From: a virus
Virus record (IMG/VR): IMGVR_UViG_3300047170_000088
Span: 1 to 21,434 of that record
Direction: 5' to 3' (one strand)
Length of the DNA: 21,434 nucleotides
This document shows, piece by piece, positions 1 to 6,588 of this stretch (position 1 is the stretch's first letter; each line of letters starts with the position of its first letter). Below the pieces are notes generated by a model that saw only the letters and a list, made by a program, of their open reading frames with translations, was not told the origin of the DNA and ran no database searches. The position numbers and the translations under genes are program-made.

Positions 1-127
1 GCCTTGACCGAGGCGGCCACTATCCCCGGCGCGTACTGGCGCATGACCCGGTGCACCATCGCGGCGGTCTGGGCCGGGTCGGTCGAGCCGCGCGCGTCCA
101 CGTGGAAGTTCTGGGTCACCCCGCCGC
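1..127 (-). repeat. Perfect 127-bp duplicate of the tape measure 3' region
   Basis: These bases are identical to 1733-1859, inside the 3' end of the tape measure gene. Identity stops at 128 (G here, C at 1860) and may continue beyond the left edge of the window. On the minus strand the copy encodes the tape measure C-terminal stretch containing NFHVDARGSTDPAQ. It lies in the same reading frame as the tail gene ending at 153, separated only by that gene's TGA and eight intervening codons. It carries no start or ribosome binding site of its own, so it is best read as a displaced gene fragment or an assembly artefact. Confidence 0.9.
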
Positions 128-152
128 GCGACGCAGCTTGTAAATATAAAAA

Positions 153-572
153 TCAGGAAATCGTGATCTTTGACTCTCGCCGCTTCGCCCGACTCAACCC
201 GCTGCTCTTCGCGCCGACCGCGTTGCCGGGCACCGTCATGTCGGCCACCGGCACGCTGGAGCTGCCGAAGGCCGTGCCCTGCGGCGAACCATACATCGGG
301 TCGCCCATCTGGAAGGCGTTGGCGCGCCCGCGCAGCTCCATCAGGAAGGCCTCCCAGGCGGGCGCATGCTCGCGCAGCGGCGGCAGCTCGATCGTGCCCG
401 CCCACATGTCGGCGCCCGGCCACTGCTGGGCCTGGGTCTGCCCGGTAAAGGGCGAGCTGACGATGGCCACCGCGTCCGAGATGTCGAAGGTCGCCGAGCG
501 CAGCCCCGGCCGCGCAGGCAGGGTGACGACGGTGACCGGGTTGCCGGCCAGGGTAATCGTTGTGCTGGGCAT
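153..572 (-). CDS. Phage tail protein, probably 3'-truncated
   Basis: The 139-residue product begins MPSTTITLAG. It contains a stretch (PFTGQTQAQQWPG, then WAGTIELPPL, WEAFLMELRGR and FQMGDPMYGSPQG) that I recognise from a common siphophage protein of about 200 residues encoded after the tape measure; I cannot name its Pfam family with certainty. Relatives normally continue past the GDP..G motif with a C-terminal domain. Here the protein ends soon after in a basic tail (SRAKRRESKITIS) encoded by a locally AT-rich stretch, which suggests a lost 3' end. ATG at 572 was chosen, 5 nt after the upstream stop; a GTG at 599 in the same frame would add nine residues. The Shine-Dalgarno is weak and coupling to the upstream gene is likely. 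Confidence 0.7.
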   Translation of the reverse strand: MPSTTITLAGNPVTVVTLPARPGLRSATFDISDAVAIVSSPFTGQTQAQQWPGADMWAGTIELPPLREHAPAWEAFLMELRGRANAFQMGDPMYGSPQGTAFGSSSVPVADMTVPGNAVGAKSSGLSRAKRRESKITIS

Positions 573-577
573 ATCGG

Positions 578-1675
578 TTAAGGGTGCGTCTCCCAGCACT
601 GCACTTCGCCGCCGCCCGCGGCTGTGGGCGTCATCGCATAGAGCACGTAGCCGATGCTGTTGGTCGCCCCGGCTGTGGTCGGCCCCATCACCGTGCCATC
701 GGGGGCGCCCATGTAGAGCGTGCAGTGGCCCAGGTAACCGGGCGCCGCCGGCACCGGCCAGGCCACCGTGCCGGTGCAGGATTTGCCCACCGCGCCGGGG
801 GCGATCGCGCAGCCGGTAGCGGTCGCCACCTGGTAGCCGGCCGCGTTGGTGATGCCGCCGGTGATAGAGACCTGGGCGGCGTCGAGCGCGATCGGGATCG
901 TGACCAGGCCGGTCCCATCGACCTTCAGCGCGTCGAAACCGGGCGCGCCTCCGGGCGCATAGACCTCCAGGCGGAGCGGGGCGGCGGCGAGAGTGGACTG
1001 ATCGAGCTGAAACTGGTAGGCGAACACGGCCGGGTTGGCTATGGCGCCGGTTGCGGGGAAGCGGTTGAAGCCGATGCCGCCGGCGCTTTCGATGCTGTTA
1101 GAGCCGATGCCGCCGGCGACCGTCAGGCCGTTGCTGCCATCGGTAGTCACGCCGGGATAGGCGGTGCCTACCGGTCCTGCGATACCCTGCGGCCCTTGTG
1201 GCCCGGTCGCGCCCGTCGGCCCGGACGAGGTGGTGAGCATCGGGGTAAGGTTGGGCGGATACTCATCGAAGTTGCAGGTCCCGGCGCTGCACCAGGAGTT
1301 GGTCGCCGAGGTGGGCTGTACGCAGCCGTAGCCCGGCCCCAGCATCTGCGCACCGGTCACGTTGTCGGTGATGGTGACGTTGAAGCACAGGTTGACCGGG
1401 GCGGTCCGGGTCGTGTCGGGAATGGTGGTCGAGAAGGCGCCGTTGGTCACCTGGGCCGCGATCGGGGTGATTGTCGACTGGCCGCCGGTGGTCCCGATGC
1501 GGTAGCTGGCCACCTGGCCGGTCGAGAGCACCGGGGTAAAGCTGATGGTGGCGTTCGAGATCGCAGCCTGGCCGCCGGCCGACAGGTGCGCCGCCGTGAT
1601 GGTGACCATCTGCGCGAGCGCGTGCGGCAGCGTACAGGCCAGCAGCAGCGCCGCTCCCAAAGATCGCTTGAACAT
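578..1675 (-). CDS. Signal-peptide-bearing collagen-like protein in tail fibre position
   Basis: The 365-residue product starts MFKRSLGAALLLAC and has a classical Sec signal (basic n-region, hydrophobic core, LPHALA cleavage site near residue 21). Residues 25-150 look beta-rich with several cysteines. A short collagen-like Gly-X-Y run (GPTGATGPQGPQGIAGPVG) covers about residues 152-170, followed by a Gly/Ala-rich region and a Cys-containing C-terminus. Its position directly after the tape measure and the Gly-X-Y run fit a tail fibre or host-surface protein. The signal peptide is odd for a virion protein assembled in the cytoplasm and would equally fit an exported moron product. The start has an AAAGG Shine-Dalgarno about 8 nt upstream and lies 14 nt after the tape measure stop. 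Confidence 0.75.
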   Translation of the reverse strand: MFKRSLGAALLLACTLPHALAQMVTITAAHLSAGGQAAISNATISFTPVLSTGQVASYRIGTTGGQSTITPIAAQVTNGAFSTTIPDTTRTAPVNLCFNVTITDNVTGAQMLGPGYGCVQPTSATNSWCSAGTCNFDEYPPNLTPMLTTSSGPTGATGPQGPQGIAGPVGTAYPGVTTDGSNGLTVAGGIGSNSIESAGGIGFNRFPATGAIANPAVFAYQFQLDQSTLAAAPLRLEVYAPGGAPGFDALKVDGTGLVTIPIALDAAQVSITGGITNAAGYQVATATGCAIAPGAVGKSCTGTVAWPVPAAPGYLGHCTLYMGAPDGTVMGPTTAGATNSIGYVLYAMTPTAAGGGEVQCWETHP

Positions 1676-1689
1676 ACGTTTAGCCTTTC

Positions 1690-4437
1690 TTACCGGCGCG
1701 ATGAGGGCAGCCGGCCCTGGCGGGCGCCGACCGCCTTGACCGAGGCGGCCACTATCCCCGGCGCGTACTGGCGCATGACCCGGTGCACCATCGCGGCGGT
1801 CTGGGCCGGGTCGGTCGAGCCGCGCGCGTCCACGTGGAAGTTCTGGGTCACCCCGCCGCCGCTCAAGGCGTGACTGGGGACGACATGCCCGGAGCTGCCC
1901 GGCATGAACAGCTCCGGGCCGCGCTCGCCGACAATAGCCATGCTGTTTGCGGTCATGACGCCGCCCTCGGCCATCATGGGCACGATCCGGGTAGCAAAAC
2001 CCAGCGCCTGGCTCAGAAAGCCCGCTCCGGCCGACGTAGCTCCGCCGGAAGCAGCTGCCGCTGTAGCCGCCCCCGCCGGTCCGCCGCCGATGCCGAGCAG
2101 CCGGGCGAGCAATCCCCCGGCGGCCGAGGACGCCGCGCCCGCCGCGGCCATCACCACATGCAGCGGATCGCTGGCCGTGCCGGTGGGCTTCCTGCCGCCG
2201 CCGAACCCCAGCGCTTTCATCAGCGAAGCCTCGCCGCCCTTGAGCGCCGAGCCGGCCACGTTGCGCGCGATGTCTCCGCCCAGCGCCTGGAAAGCGTGCC
2301 GCGGATGGCGCGTGGTCAGCTCGGTGAGGATGTCCTTGTTCAGCTCGTTCAGCGTGGAGCTGGCCAGCTCCTTCATGGCTTTGGCCCCGTCGAGCGAGGC
2401 GGCGATAAACTCCTCGAGCGCGTCGGTCGCCCCGCCCAGCATGGTTGCCGAGGCGGCGCTCTGCGCATCCTTGACGCCCTGCGCGTCGCGCTCGCCCATG
2501 GTCGAGGCCATCTGGTTCTGGATGCCCTGCGCCTGGGCCGCGGCCTGCGGGTTCAGGCCGAGGCCGCCCTTGAGCTGCAGCTCCGGATCGGCATTGATCC
2601 TGGCCAACTCGGCCGCCAGGATGTCCAGCTTCGCTTTGTAGCCGTCGGCGTGGATCTGGCCCGCCCGCATGGCCGCCGTGTGCCGATCGAGCGCGCCGGT
2701 CGCCACCTGGACCTCGATCGAGGCCAGCGCCATCGACGCCGCGGTTGCGGCCGTGATCTCCTTGGCTTTGGCGGCCTCGCGGTTGTACGCTTCCCACCGT
2801 GGCCCGATGCGATCGACGTCCTCCTTGGGCAGGGTTTCCGCCCACCGCTGGATCATGGCCATGCCTGCATCCCCAGGCAGAGAAACCATGGCGTATTCGG
2901 CATACTTTTTCTTGGCCTTGGTCAGCCGCTCCTGCTCTTTCTCGTCGGCCTCGAAGGCCTTCTTCAGCACCGCAGCATAGTTGGCCGAGCCGGCCTGCAG
3001 CGTGAGCAGCTTCGCGTTCCAGTAAGTCGCGTCCATGGTCAGGTTCCGGCCGTAGGCGGCCTGCATCGCGATCTCGCCCGCCTCGAAGGCCTTCATCCAC
3101 ACTTCGGCCGCCTTACGCATGGCCTCGGCCGCCGCCGTGCCGCGCTGCTTCGCTTCTTCGGCCAGCCGCTTCGTGTCTTCGTCCTTCTTCTCAGTCGCGG
3201 TCATGGCGGTCACCTGGAAGCCGCTGGCCACCTCCGCCCGCTGGTCCTGCAAATGCTTGAGTTGGCCTTCGGCGGTACTCGTCCGGGCGGAGTAATCGAC
3301 GTGGGACATGAGCCCCTGAGCTTCATCCGCGGCATCCTGGCGCTGCTGATCGTAGATGGCCTTGAGGTCAGACCTGGCCTTCGCAATCTCGGTATCCATC
3401 GCGGCCAGAATGGCAGTCTGGTTAGCTTTCTCGACCGCGTCCCGCGCCGCCCCGGGCGTCGCCCGGTCGAGCCGGTCCCGGGCGTCGATCTGGGCGCGAT
3501 CCACCCGGCTGTTGGCCGCGTTCGCTGCCGCCACATCCGCATTATCCGATATCACGTTGGCGCCGGTTACAAACGAGAACAGCTCGCGGCCCACGCCGAC
3601 CGACTTCTCCTTCATCAGTTTGGCGGCTTCGTCATTCGATTTGCGGAGCTGCTCGGTGAGGTTGTACGCGGAGAGTCTGCTTTCGTCGAGCGCCAGCTTT
3701 AGCAGGTTCTCCGGCTTGTGTTCGAGCTTGGCGATCTGGATCTGCAGCTTGTCGCTGGTGATGTCGAGCGATATGGCGGCCTTGCGGGTCGCAGCGTTGA
3801 TCTGCTCGAAGCCGTCCACGATCTCCCGCGCCATGCTCTCGGTAGCCTTTTCGAAGTCGTACACTTTCTTGATCAGCTCGCCGACCATGGCCCCGAAGGC
3901 CACGCCGCCGATGAGCGGGAAGGCCATCTGCAGGGCGGCCCCGACGCCGGGAATGGTAGTCAGAAACCGCTCGACGGCGCGGATGCCCGGGTTGCCTTCG
4001 AGCGAGCGCACGGCGGCCGAGGTGGCATTCATCTCGGAGACCGCGGCGTGCCCGGCGTTGTGGGTGGCCACAGCCTCCATCGCGCTCGCGGCGGCGCTTT
4101 CAACCTTGGCCGCAGTGAGCCGCTGCAGCGCGGCGGCGGCCAGGTTCGCGCCGGCCGCCTCGCCGCCGTAGCCGTCCTTCATCAGCTTCATTGCTTTGGT
4201 CAGCTCGACGGACGCCACCTTCTCGTTGACCCGCGCCGCGATGATGCGCAGCGATTGCGTGCTCACCGCATCGCCGGCCAACCTGGCCGCCAGCGCCTGG
4301 GCGGCGGCCGCCTTCTCGGCCGACATCTGGATGCCGCGCGAGCTGGCGGTCATCACCTGCTCGGCCTTCTTTGTCCCGGCTTCAAACTGGGAGCCGTCGA
4401 GAGTCATCCGCGCGGTTACGTCGCCGATAGAGCCCAT
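1690..4437 (-). CDS. Tail length tape measure protein
   Basis: At 915 residues this is the longest gene in the window. It is mostly Ala/Lys/Glu-rich helix, with coiled-coil character over much of residues 1-700. A hydrophobic segment near residues 155-190 (GVGAALQMAF, GGVAFGAMVG) resembles the membrane-active part of tape measures. A Gly/Ala-rich region precedes a C-terminal block with MAEGGVMTANSMAIVGERGP and ELFMPGSSGHVV, a pattern very typical of siphophage tape measure C-termini. The protein sets tail length and is ejected with the DNA. The start ATG lies directly after the TAA of the gp10-like gene and has an AAGGGG Shine-Dalgarno. Its 3' end is duplicated at the left edge of the window. 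Confidence 0.93.
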   Translation of the reverse strand: MGSIGDVTARMTLDGSQFEAGTKKAEQVMTASSRGIQMSAEKAAAAQALAARLAGDAVSTQSLRIIAARVNEKVASVELTKAMKLMKDGYGGEAAGANLAAAALQRLTAAKVESAAASAMEAVATHNAGHAAVSEMNATSAAVRSLEGNPGIRAVERFLTTIPGVGAALQMAFPLIGGVAFGAMVGELIKKVYDFEKATESMAREIVDGFEQINAATRKAAISLDITSDKLQIQIAKLEHKPENLLKLALDESRLSAYNLTEQLRKSNDEAAKLMKEKSVGVGRELFSFVTGANVISDNADVAAANAANSRVDRAQIDARDRLDRATPGAARDAVEKANQTAILAAMDTEIAKARSDLKAIYDQQRQDAADEAQGLMSHVDYSARTSTAEGQLKHLQDQRAEVASGFQVTAMTATEKKDEDTKRLAEEAKQRGTAAAEAMRKAAEVWMKAFEAGEIAMQAAYGRNLTMDATYWNAKLLTLQAGSANYAAVLKKAFEADEKEQERLTKAKKKYAEYAMVSLPGDAGMAMIQRWAETLPKEDVDRIGPRWEAYNREAAKAKEITAATAASMALASIEVQVATGALDRHTAAMRAGQIHADGYKAKLDILAAELARINADPELQLKGGLGLNPQAAAQAQGIQNQMASTMGERDAQGVKDAQSAASATMLGGATDALEEFIAASLDGAKAMKELASSTLNELNKDILTELTTRHPRHAFQALGGDIARNVAGSALKGGEASLMKALGFGGGRKPTGTASDPLHVVMAAAGAASSAAGGLLARLLGIGGGPAGAATAAAASGGATSAGAGFLSQALGFATRIVPMMAEGGVMTANSMAIVGERGPELFMPGSSGHVVPSHALSGGGVTQNFHVDARGSTDPAQTAAMVHRVMRQYAPGIVAASVKAVGARQGRLPSSRR
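1733..1859 (-). repeat. Source copy of the 127-bp duplication
   Basis: This is the tape measure internal copy matching positions 1-127 base for base. It is treated as the original because it sits inside an intact reading frame, whereas the other copy has no gene start. Confidence 0.9.
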
Positions 4438-4929
4438 TTACTTCACCCCTTCCTTCAGTTCGGCCGCCAGCGTTTCGGCCAGCGCTTCCTTTGCGGCCGC
4501 GATACTCTCTTCAAACGCCGGGCGCAGGAACGGGTGCGCCGGTACGTCGACCTCGGCAGCCGTGCCGGACCCCACGAACGCGCCGAAGGAATTCAGCCTC
4601 GATTTGCCGCCGGTCACCATGCGGTGGCCGTACTCAACCAGATGGGCGACGCGGCGGCCGGCCTTACCGGGGCCGATCAGCGCGGTGGTCTCAAAGAGCT
4701 GCTCTTTCTGCGGGAAGCGCACGCCGATGCTGCGCTTGACCGTGCCCGGCGGCAGCGCGTTCGAGCCCTCCGTCCTGTCGATCAGGATTGGGGTGCGGTC
4801 GCGCATGGCGGCGCGGATCACGCTGCCCCCGGCGCGCACCGCATTGACCGCGCCCGGGCCGTTCATGTGCTCGCGCAGCGCGGCCAGGTTGGCTTTCAGG
4901 CCGTCCAGTCCGCTGATGGTCATCGCCAT
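4438..4929 (-). CDS. HK97 gp10-like tail completion protein
   Basis: The 163-residue product has MTISGLDGLKANLAALREHM at its N-terminus, then a basic SVIRAAMRDRTPI helix, VAHLVEYGHRMV and PAHPFLRPAFEES. This order is characteristic of the HK97 gp10-like family (neck or tail completion proteins): an amphipathic N-terminal helix, a conserved HxxEYG-like segment and the PFxRPA motif. The start was set at ATG 4929 because GGAGG lies 7 nt upstream; an upstream ATG at 4959 has no such support. The gene is usually placed between head-closure and tail tube genes, but here it follows the tail chaperones and immediately precedes the tape measure gene, consistent with module shuffling. Confidence 0.85.
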   Translation of the reverse strand: MAMTISGLDGLKANLAALREHMNGPGAVNAVRAGGSVIRAAMRDRTPILIDRTEGSNALPPGTVKRSIGVRFPQKEQLFETTALIGPGKAGRRVAHLVEYGHRMVTGGKSRLNSFGAFVGSGTAAEVDVPAHPFLRPAFEESIAAAKEALAETLAAELKEGVK

Positions 4930-4968
4930 GGGTCGTCCTCCTTTCAGCCTTAAACTCAAGATTTCAGC

Positions 4969-4997
4969 TTGACTTCCTATTTATCTGTATATACAAT
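4969..4997 (+). promoter_or_regulatory. Sigma-70-like promoter reading against the tail genes
   Basis: TTGACT (4969-4974) and TACAAT (4992-4997) are separated by exactly 17 bp, each matching the consensus at five of six positions. Transcription would start near 5004 and run rightwards, antisense to the tail chaperone T and the G/T frameshift region. It is seen in sequence only; activity is inferred. Confidence 0.5.
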
Positions 4998-5004
4998 TAA
5001 ATAC

Positions 5005-5100
5005 ATGGAAGTTACCTATTTAACGAACTCGCGGCGCAAAACTTCATCCACCGCCGACTGCCAGCCTTTGCCGGTGGCTCGCAAGGCGCTGCCTCACTGA
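5005..5100 (+). CDS. Possible leaderless 31-residue peptide
   Basis: A short ORF starting METVYLTNS-like (read exactly: MEVTYLTNSRRK) begins within one or two bases of the predicted start site of the 4969-4997 promoter, so the transcript would be leaderless. The peptide is basic at its start and ends ARKALPH. It matches nothing I recognise, overlaps the 3' end of the tail chaperone on the other strand and has no Shine-Dalgarno. Chance is quite possible; the placement relative to the promoter is the only support. Confidence 0.15.
   Translation: MEVTYLTNSRRKTSSTADCQPLPVARKALPH
5016..5093 (-). pseudogene. Fragment resembling a BrnA antitoxin C-terminus
   Basis: Directly after the T stop codon, and in the same frame, 25 codons read through LRATGKGWQ, then a short helix and LRREFVK before TAG. 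The (R)ATGxGWQ..(x)..LR pattern is that of the C-terminal end of BrnA/DUF4415-type antitoxins of type II toxin-antitoxin pairs. No toxin gene, antitoxin N-terminus or start codon is present, so if the assignment is right only the tail of the gene has survived. The match is recognised by eye over a short stretch. The alternative is that this is an ancestral extension of T beyond a new TGA. Confidence 0.4.
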
Positions 5101-5447
5101 TTGCGGATGAAGTGAGCCATGACCCCGTGCAGCTCGTGGGCGATGACCGCGCGGCTGCGGCGCTTCGGCTTCTTCCGCTTCTGCGGCTTGTTCGAGCCGG
5201 CCTGCTGCTGCTTTGCCCACTGGCTGGGCATAAAGTCTTTGATCGCGACCGGCTCTTTCGGTCGACACATCGAGAAATTGACGACATAGGCGGTGAGCTG
5301 CGCAAGCATGAACTCCCCGTCCTCGACCTGGCGCAGATGGCGCCGCATCAGGGCGTCGAGCTGGCGCCCGGTGAGCGCGTAGAACTCCTCCGTCGCGAGC
5401 CCCAGGTCGATACGCGCCGTCGACCACAGCCGCAGCCAGTGCTCCAC
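5094..5447 (-). CDS. Tail assembly chaperone T domain (probably made as G-T frameshift product)
   Basis: The T frame is open from 5492 to the TGA at 5094-5096. The first in-frame start is a GTG at 5447 with no good Shine-Dalgarno. The encoded domain (GLATEEFYALTGRQLDALM, then KDFMPSQWA) resembles the second, T-type part of siphophage tail assembly chaperones, and it ends in a very basic stretch (KRKKPKRRSR). The frame is -1 relative to G, the classical relation for lambda G/GT and most long-tailed phages. T is therefore probably expressed as a fusion of about 325 residues that recruits the tape measure during tail tube assembly. Coordinates give the GTG-start form. Confidence 0.65.
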   Translation of the reverse strand: MEHWLRLWSTARIDLGLATEEFYALTGRQLDALMRRHLRQVEDGEFMLAQLTAYVVNFSMCRPKEPVAIKDFMPSQWAKQQQAGSNKPQKRKKPKRRSRAVIAHELHGVMAHFIRNQ

Positions 5448-5455
5448 CCTGCTGC

Positions 5456-5489
5456 AGCCCGGCTCTAAGCACCGGGCTCGGTAGGGTTT
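5456..5489 (-). promoter_or_regulatory. -1 ribosomal frameshift signal between G and T
   Basis: In the G frame the mRNA reads A AAC CCU (5489-5483), which fits the X XXY YYZ slippery pattern. After a -1 slip both tRNAs keep their first two pairs. Four nucleotides later a perfect 7-bp stem (AGCCCGG at 5478-5472 with CCGGGCU at 5462-5456) encloses a 9-nt loop containing the G stop codon. The overlap of the two frames is limited to 5465-5492, so any frameshift must occur here. CCU in the A site is less usual than AAR or UUY slippery codons, so efficiency is uncertain. Confidence 0.6.
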
Positions 5490-6070
5490 GTCTCATCCCC
5501 ATCTTTCTCGGGCTCGCCGGGGCCCCCGGCAACGGGTCCATGTTGCTGGGGTGGCTCGCCGGGGCCCCCGGCAACGGGTCCATGTTGCTGGGGTGGCTCG
5601 CCGGGGCCCCCGGCAACGGGTCCATGTTGCTGGGGTGGCTCGGGCGCGCCCAGGTTGTAGGCCTCGATAATGGCGGTTACGGCTGGGAGCAGGTAGGGCT
5701 GGGTGAGCAGCGCGAGCGCGTCTTCCCAGGCGATCTCGGGCTGGAACTTGCGCAGCGACGCGGCGAAGAGCACGCGCGTGTTCTTGAGCGTCAGCCTGCC
5801 CCAGCCGGGCAGGGCAAACAGCAGGTTGACATCGTGGCCGTTGGGCCGGCCGGGGGTGGGCGCGTTCAGCTCTTCTTCGGCCTGGGCCAGCGCGCCCAGG
5901 TCGAAGCACAGCCGGTACTCCCGGCCTTCGATGGTGATCGCGCTCGTGGGCAGGGTGGGGTCCCCGCGGACAGGTCCACGTCCGTGGGGTACTAGCGTGG
6001 GGTCCCCGCGGACAGGTCCACGTCCGTGGGGTACTAGCGTGGGGTCCGGTGCGGCTTTGGTCTTCGTCAT
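5465..6070 (-). CDS. Tail assembly chaperone G
   Basis: The core of this 201-residue product (residues about 42-155) contains ITIEGREYRLCFDLGALAQA, then LLFALPGWGRLTL and WEDALALLTQPY, the pattern of the gpG-like tail assembly chaperones (TAC family) encoded after the tail tube gene. The core is flanked by repeats absent from usual family members: two copies of a 14-residue unit DPTLVPHGRGPVRG near the N-terminus and three of EPPQQHGPVAGGPG near the C-terminus. Both are encoded by 42-nt palindrome-bearing repeats. The start lies 1 nt after the tail tube stop with a poor Shine-Dalgarno, so coupling is likely. A -1 slip near codon 195 would give the G-T fusion. Confidence 0.8.
   Translation of the reverse strand: MTKTKAAPDPTLVPHGRGPVRGDPTLVPHGRGPVRGDPTLPTSAITIEGREYRLCFDLGALAQAEEELNAPTPGRPNGHDVNLLFALPGWGRLTLKNTRVLFAASLRKFQPEIAWEDALALLTQPYLLPAVTAIIEAYNLGAPEPPQQHGPVAGGPGEPPQQHGPVAGGPGEPPQQHGPVAGGPGEPEKDGDETNPTEPGA
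5511..5636. repeat. Three tandem 42-bp REP-like palindromic units (in frame in G)
   Basis: Three identical 42-bp units start at 5511, 5553 and 5595. Each holds a 10-bp stem with one G:T mismatch, CCCCGGCAAC and GTTGCTGGGG, around an 8-nt loop GGGTCCAT. The period is exactly 14 codons, so the reading frame of G is preserved. Confidence 0.95.
5955..6047. repeat. Two tandem 42-bp REP-like units plus a 9-bp partial unit (in frame in G)
   Basis: Identical units start at 5955 and 5997, and the first 9 bp recur at 6039. Each unit has arms CCCCGCGGAC and GTCCGTGGGG (one G:T mismatch) and loop AGGTCCAC. Architecture (10-8-10) and loop (RGGTCCAY) match the repeats at 5511-5636, so both belong to one family although their arm sequences differ. 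Confidence 0.95.
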
Positions 6071-6071
6071 A

Positions 6072-6545
6072 CTAGGAGCCCGGGGTCAGCAGGCGCGGAC
6101 CGGAGAGTTGCAGCTTGACCGTCCAGGAGATCTCCTTGGCCACATCGATCTCGAAATCGATCGATTTAACCAGGGCGTTGAACGTGTAGATGTCGCCGGT
6201 GGTGGTCTGGGTGACGTTCTTCGGGACCAGTATCTGGAACATGTAGATGCCGCCCGACTGGAAGGCCGCTTCGCAGTTTACCTGCCCGAGGTCGGACGAG
6301 ATGCGGTTGCCGGCGATCGCGATCATGCCGGGGTCGCGCATGGTGGTGATGAACTCCTTGTCCACGCCCGACTCGAAGTTGGACACATCGACCGTGTCCC
6401 ACTGCGAGTTGGTGATGCCCGAAGTACGAATTTCGCCAATCGTCACATAGGCCGGGGTGGCCGCGGGCGCTCCGGGAACGAACAGGGGGCCGATGCCCAG
6501 AACCGCGCCGCGTCCCGCCTGCGCCTTGCTGCCTGTATATGCCAT
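6072..6545 (-). CDS. Major tail tube protein
   Basis: The 157-residue protein has an N-terminal part reading ITNSQWDTVDVSNFESGVDK, a central PGMIAIAGNRISSD, and a C-terminal beta-rich half ending in VKSIDFEIDVAKEISWTV and KLQLSG. This order, with an early (D/N)-T-V-DVSNF-like strand and a late E-(I)-DVAKEI-x-W-x-VKLQLSG strand, is that of siphophage tail tube proteins. It polymerises into rings around the tape measure. The start ATG at 6545 has a strong AAGGAG. Its place between the tail completion gene and chaperone G agrees with the call. Confidence 0.87.
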   Translation of the reverse strand: MAYTGSKAQAGRGAVLGIGPLFVPGAPAATPAYVTIGEIRTSGITNSQWDTVDVSNFESGVDKEFITTMRDPGMIAIAGNRISSDLGQVNCEAAFQSGGIYMFQILVPKNVTQTTTGDIYTFNALVKSIDFEIDVAKEISWTVKLQLSGPRLLTPGS

Positions 6546-6588
6546 GTGGTTCTCCTTTTAAGACTTGAGGTTGAAGCGAAATTTTGCT

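Larger units (their letters stand above)
4930..5093. other. AT-rich intergenic patch between tail chaperone and gp10-like gene
   Basis: This 164-bp gap contrasts with the tightly packed neighbours. Positions 4950-5025 are strongly AT-rich in a GC-rich genome. The segment contains a fragment resembling an antitoxin C-terminus (5016-5093, minus strand) and a good sigma-70-like promoter on the plus strand (4969-4997). Both suggest acquired DNA at a recombination junction. Confidence 0.6.

Noticed and set aside
1690-3100. Treating the 840-codon minus frame that covers 578-3100 as one protein
   Set aside because: The part above 1675 is a shadow of the tape measure frame; a signal peptide and Shine-Dalgarno place the real start at 1675.
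560-3702. Long plus-strand ORFs (about 440 and 640 codons) opposite the tail genes
   Set aside because: They are Arg/Gly/Ala-rich, resemble no family, and lie antisense to recognisable tail genes; long antisense frames are expected in GC-rich DNA.
5044-5625. 193-codon minus ORF overlapping G and T with a repeated N-terminus
   Set aside because: It reads the 42-bp repeats and T in a third frame; the real frames are set by family motifs in G and T.
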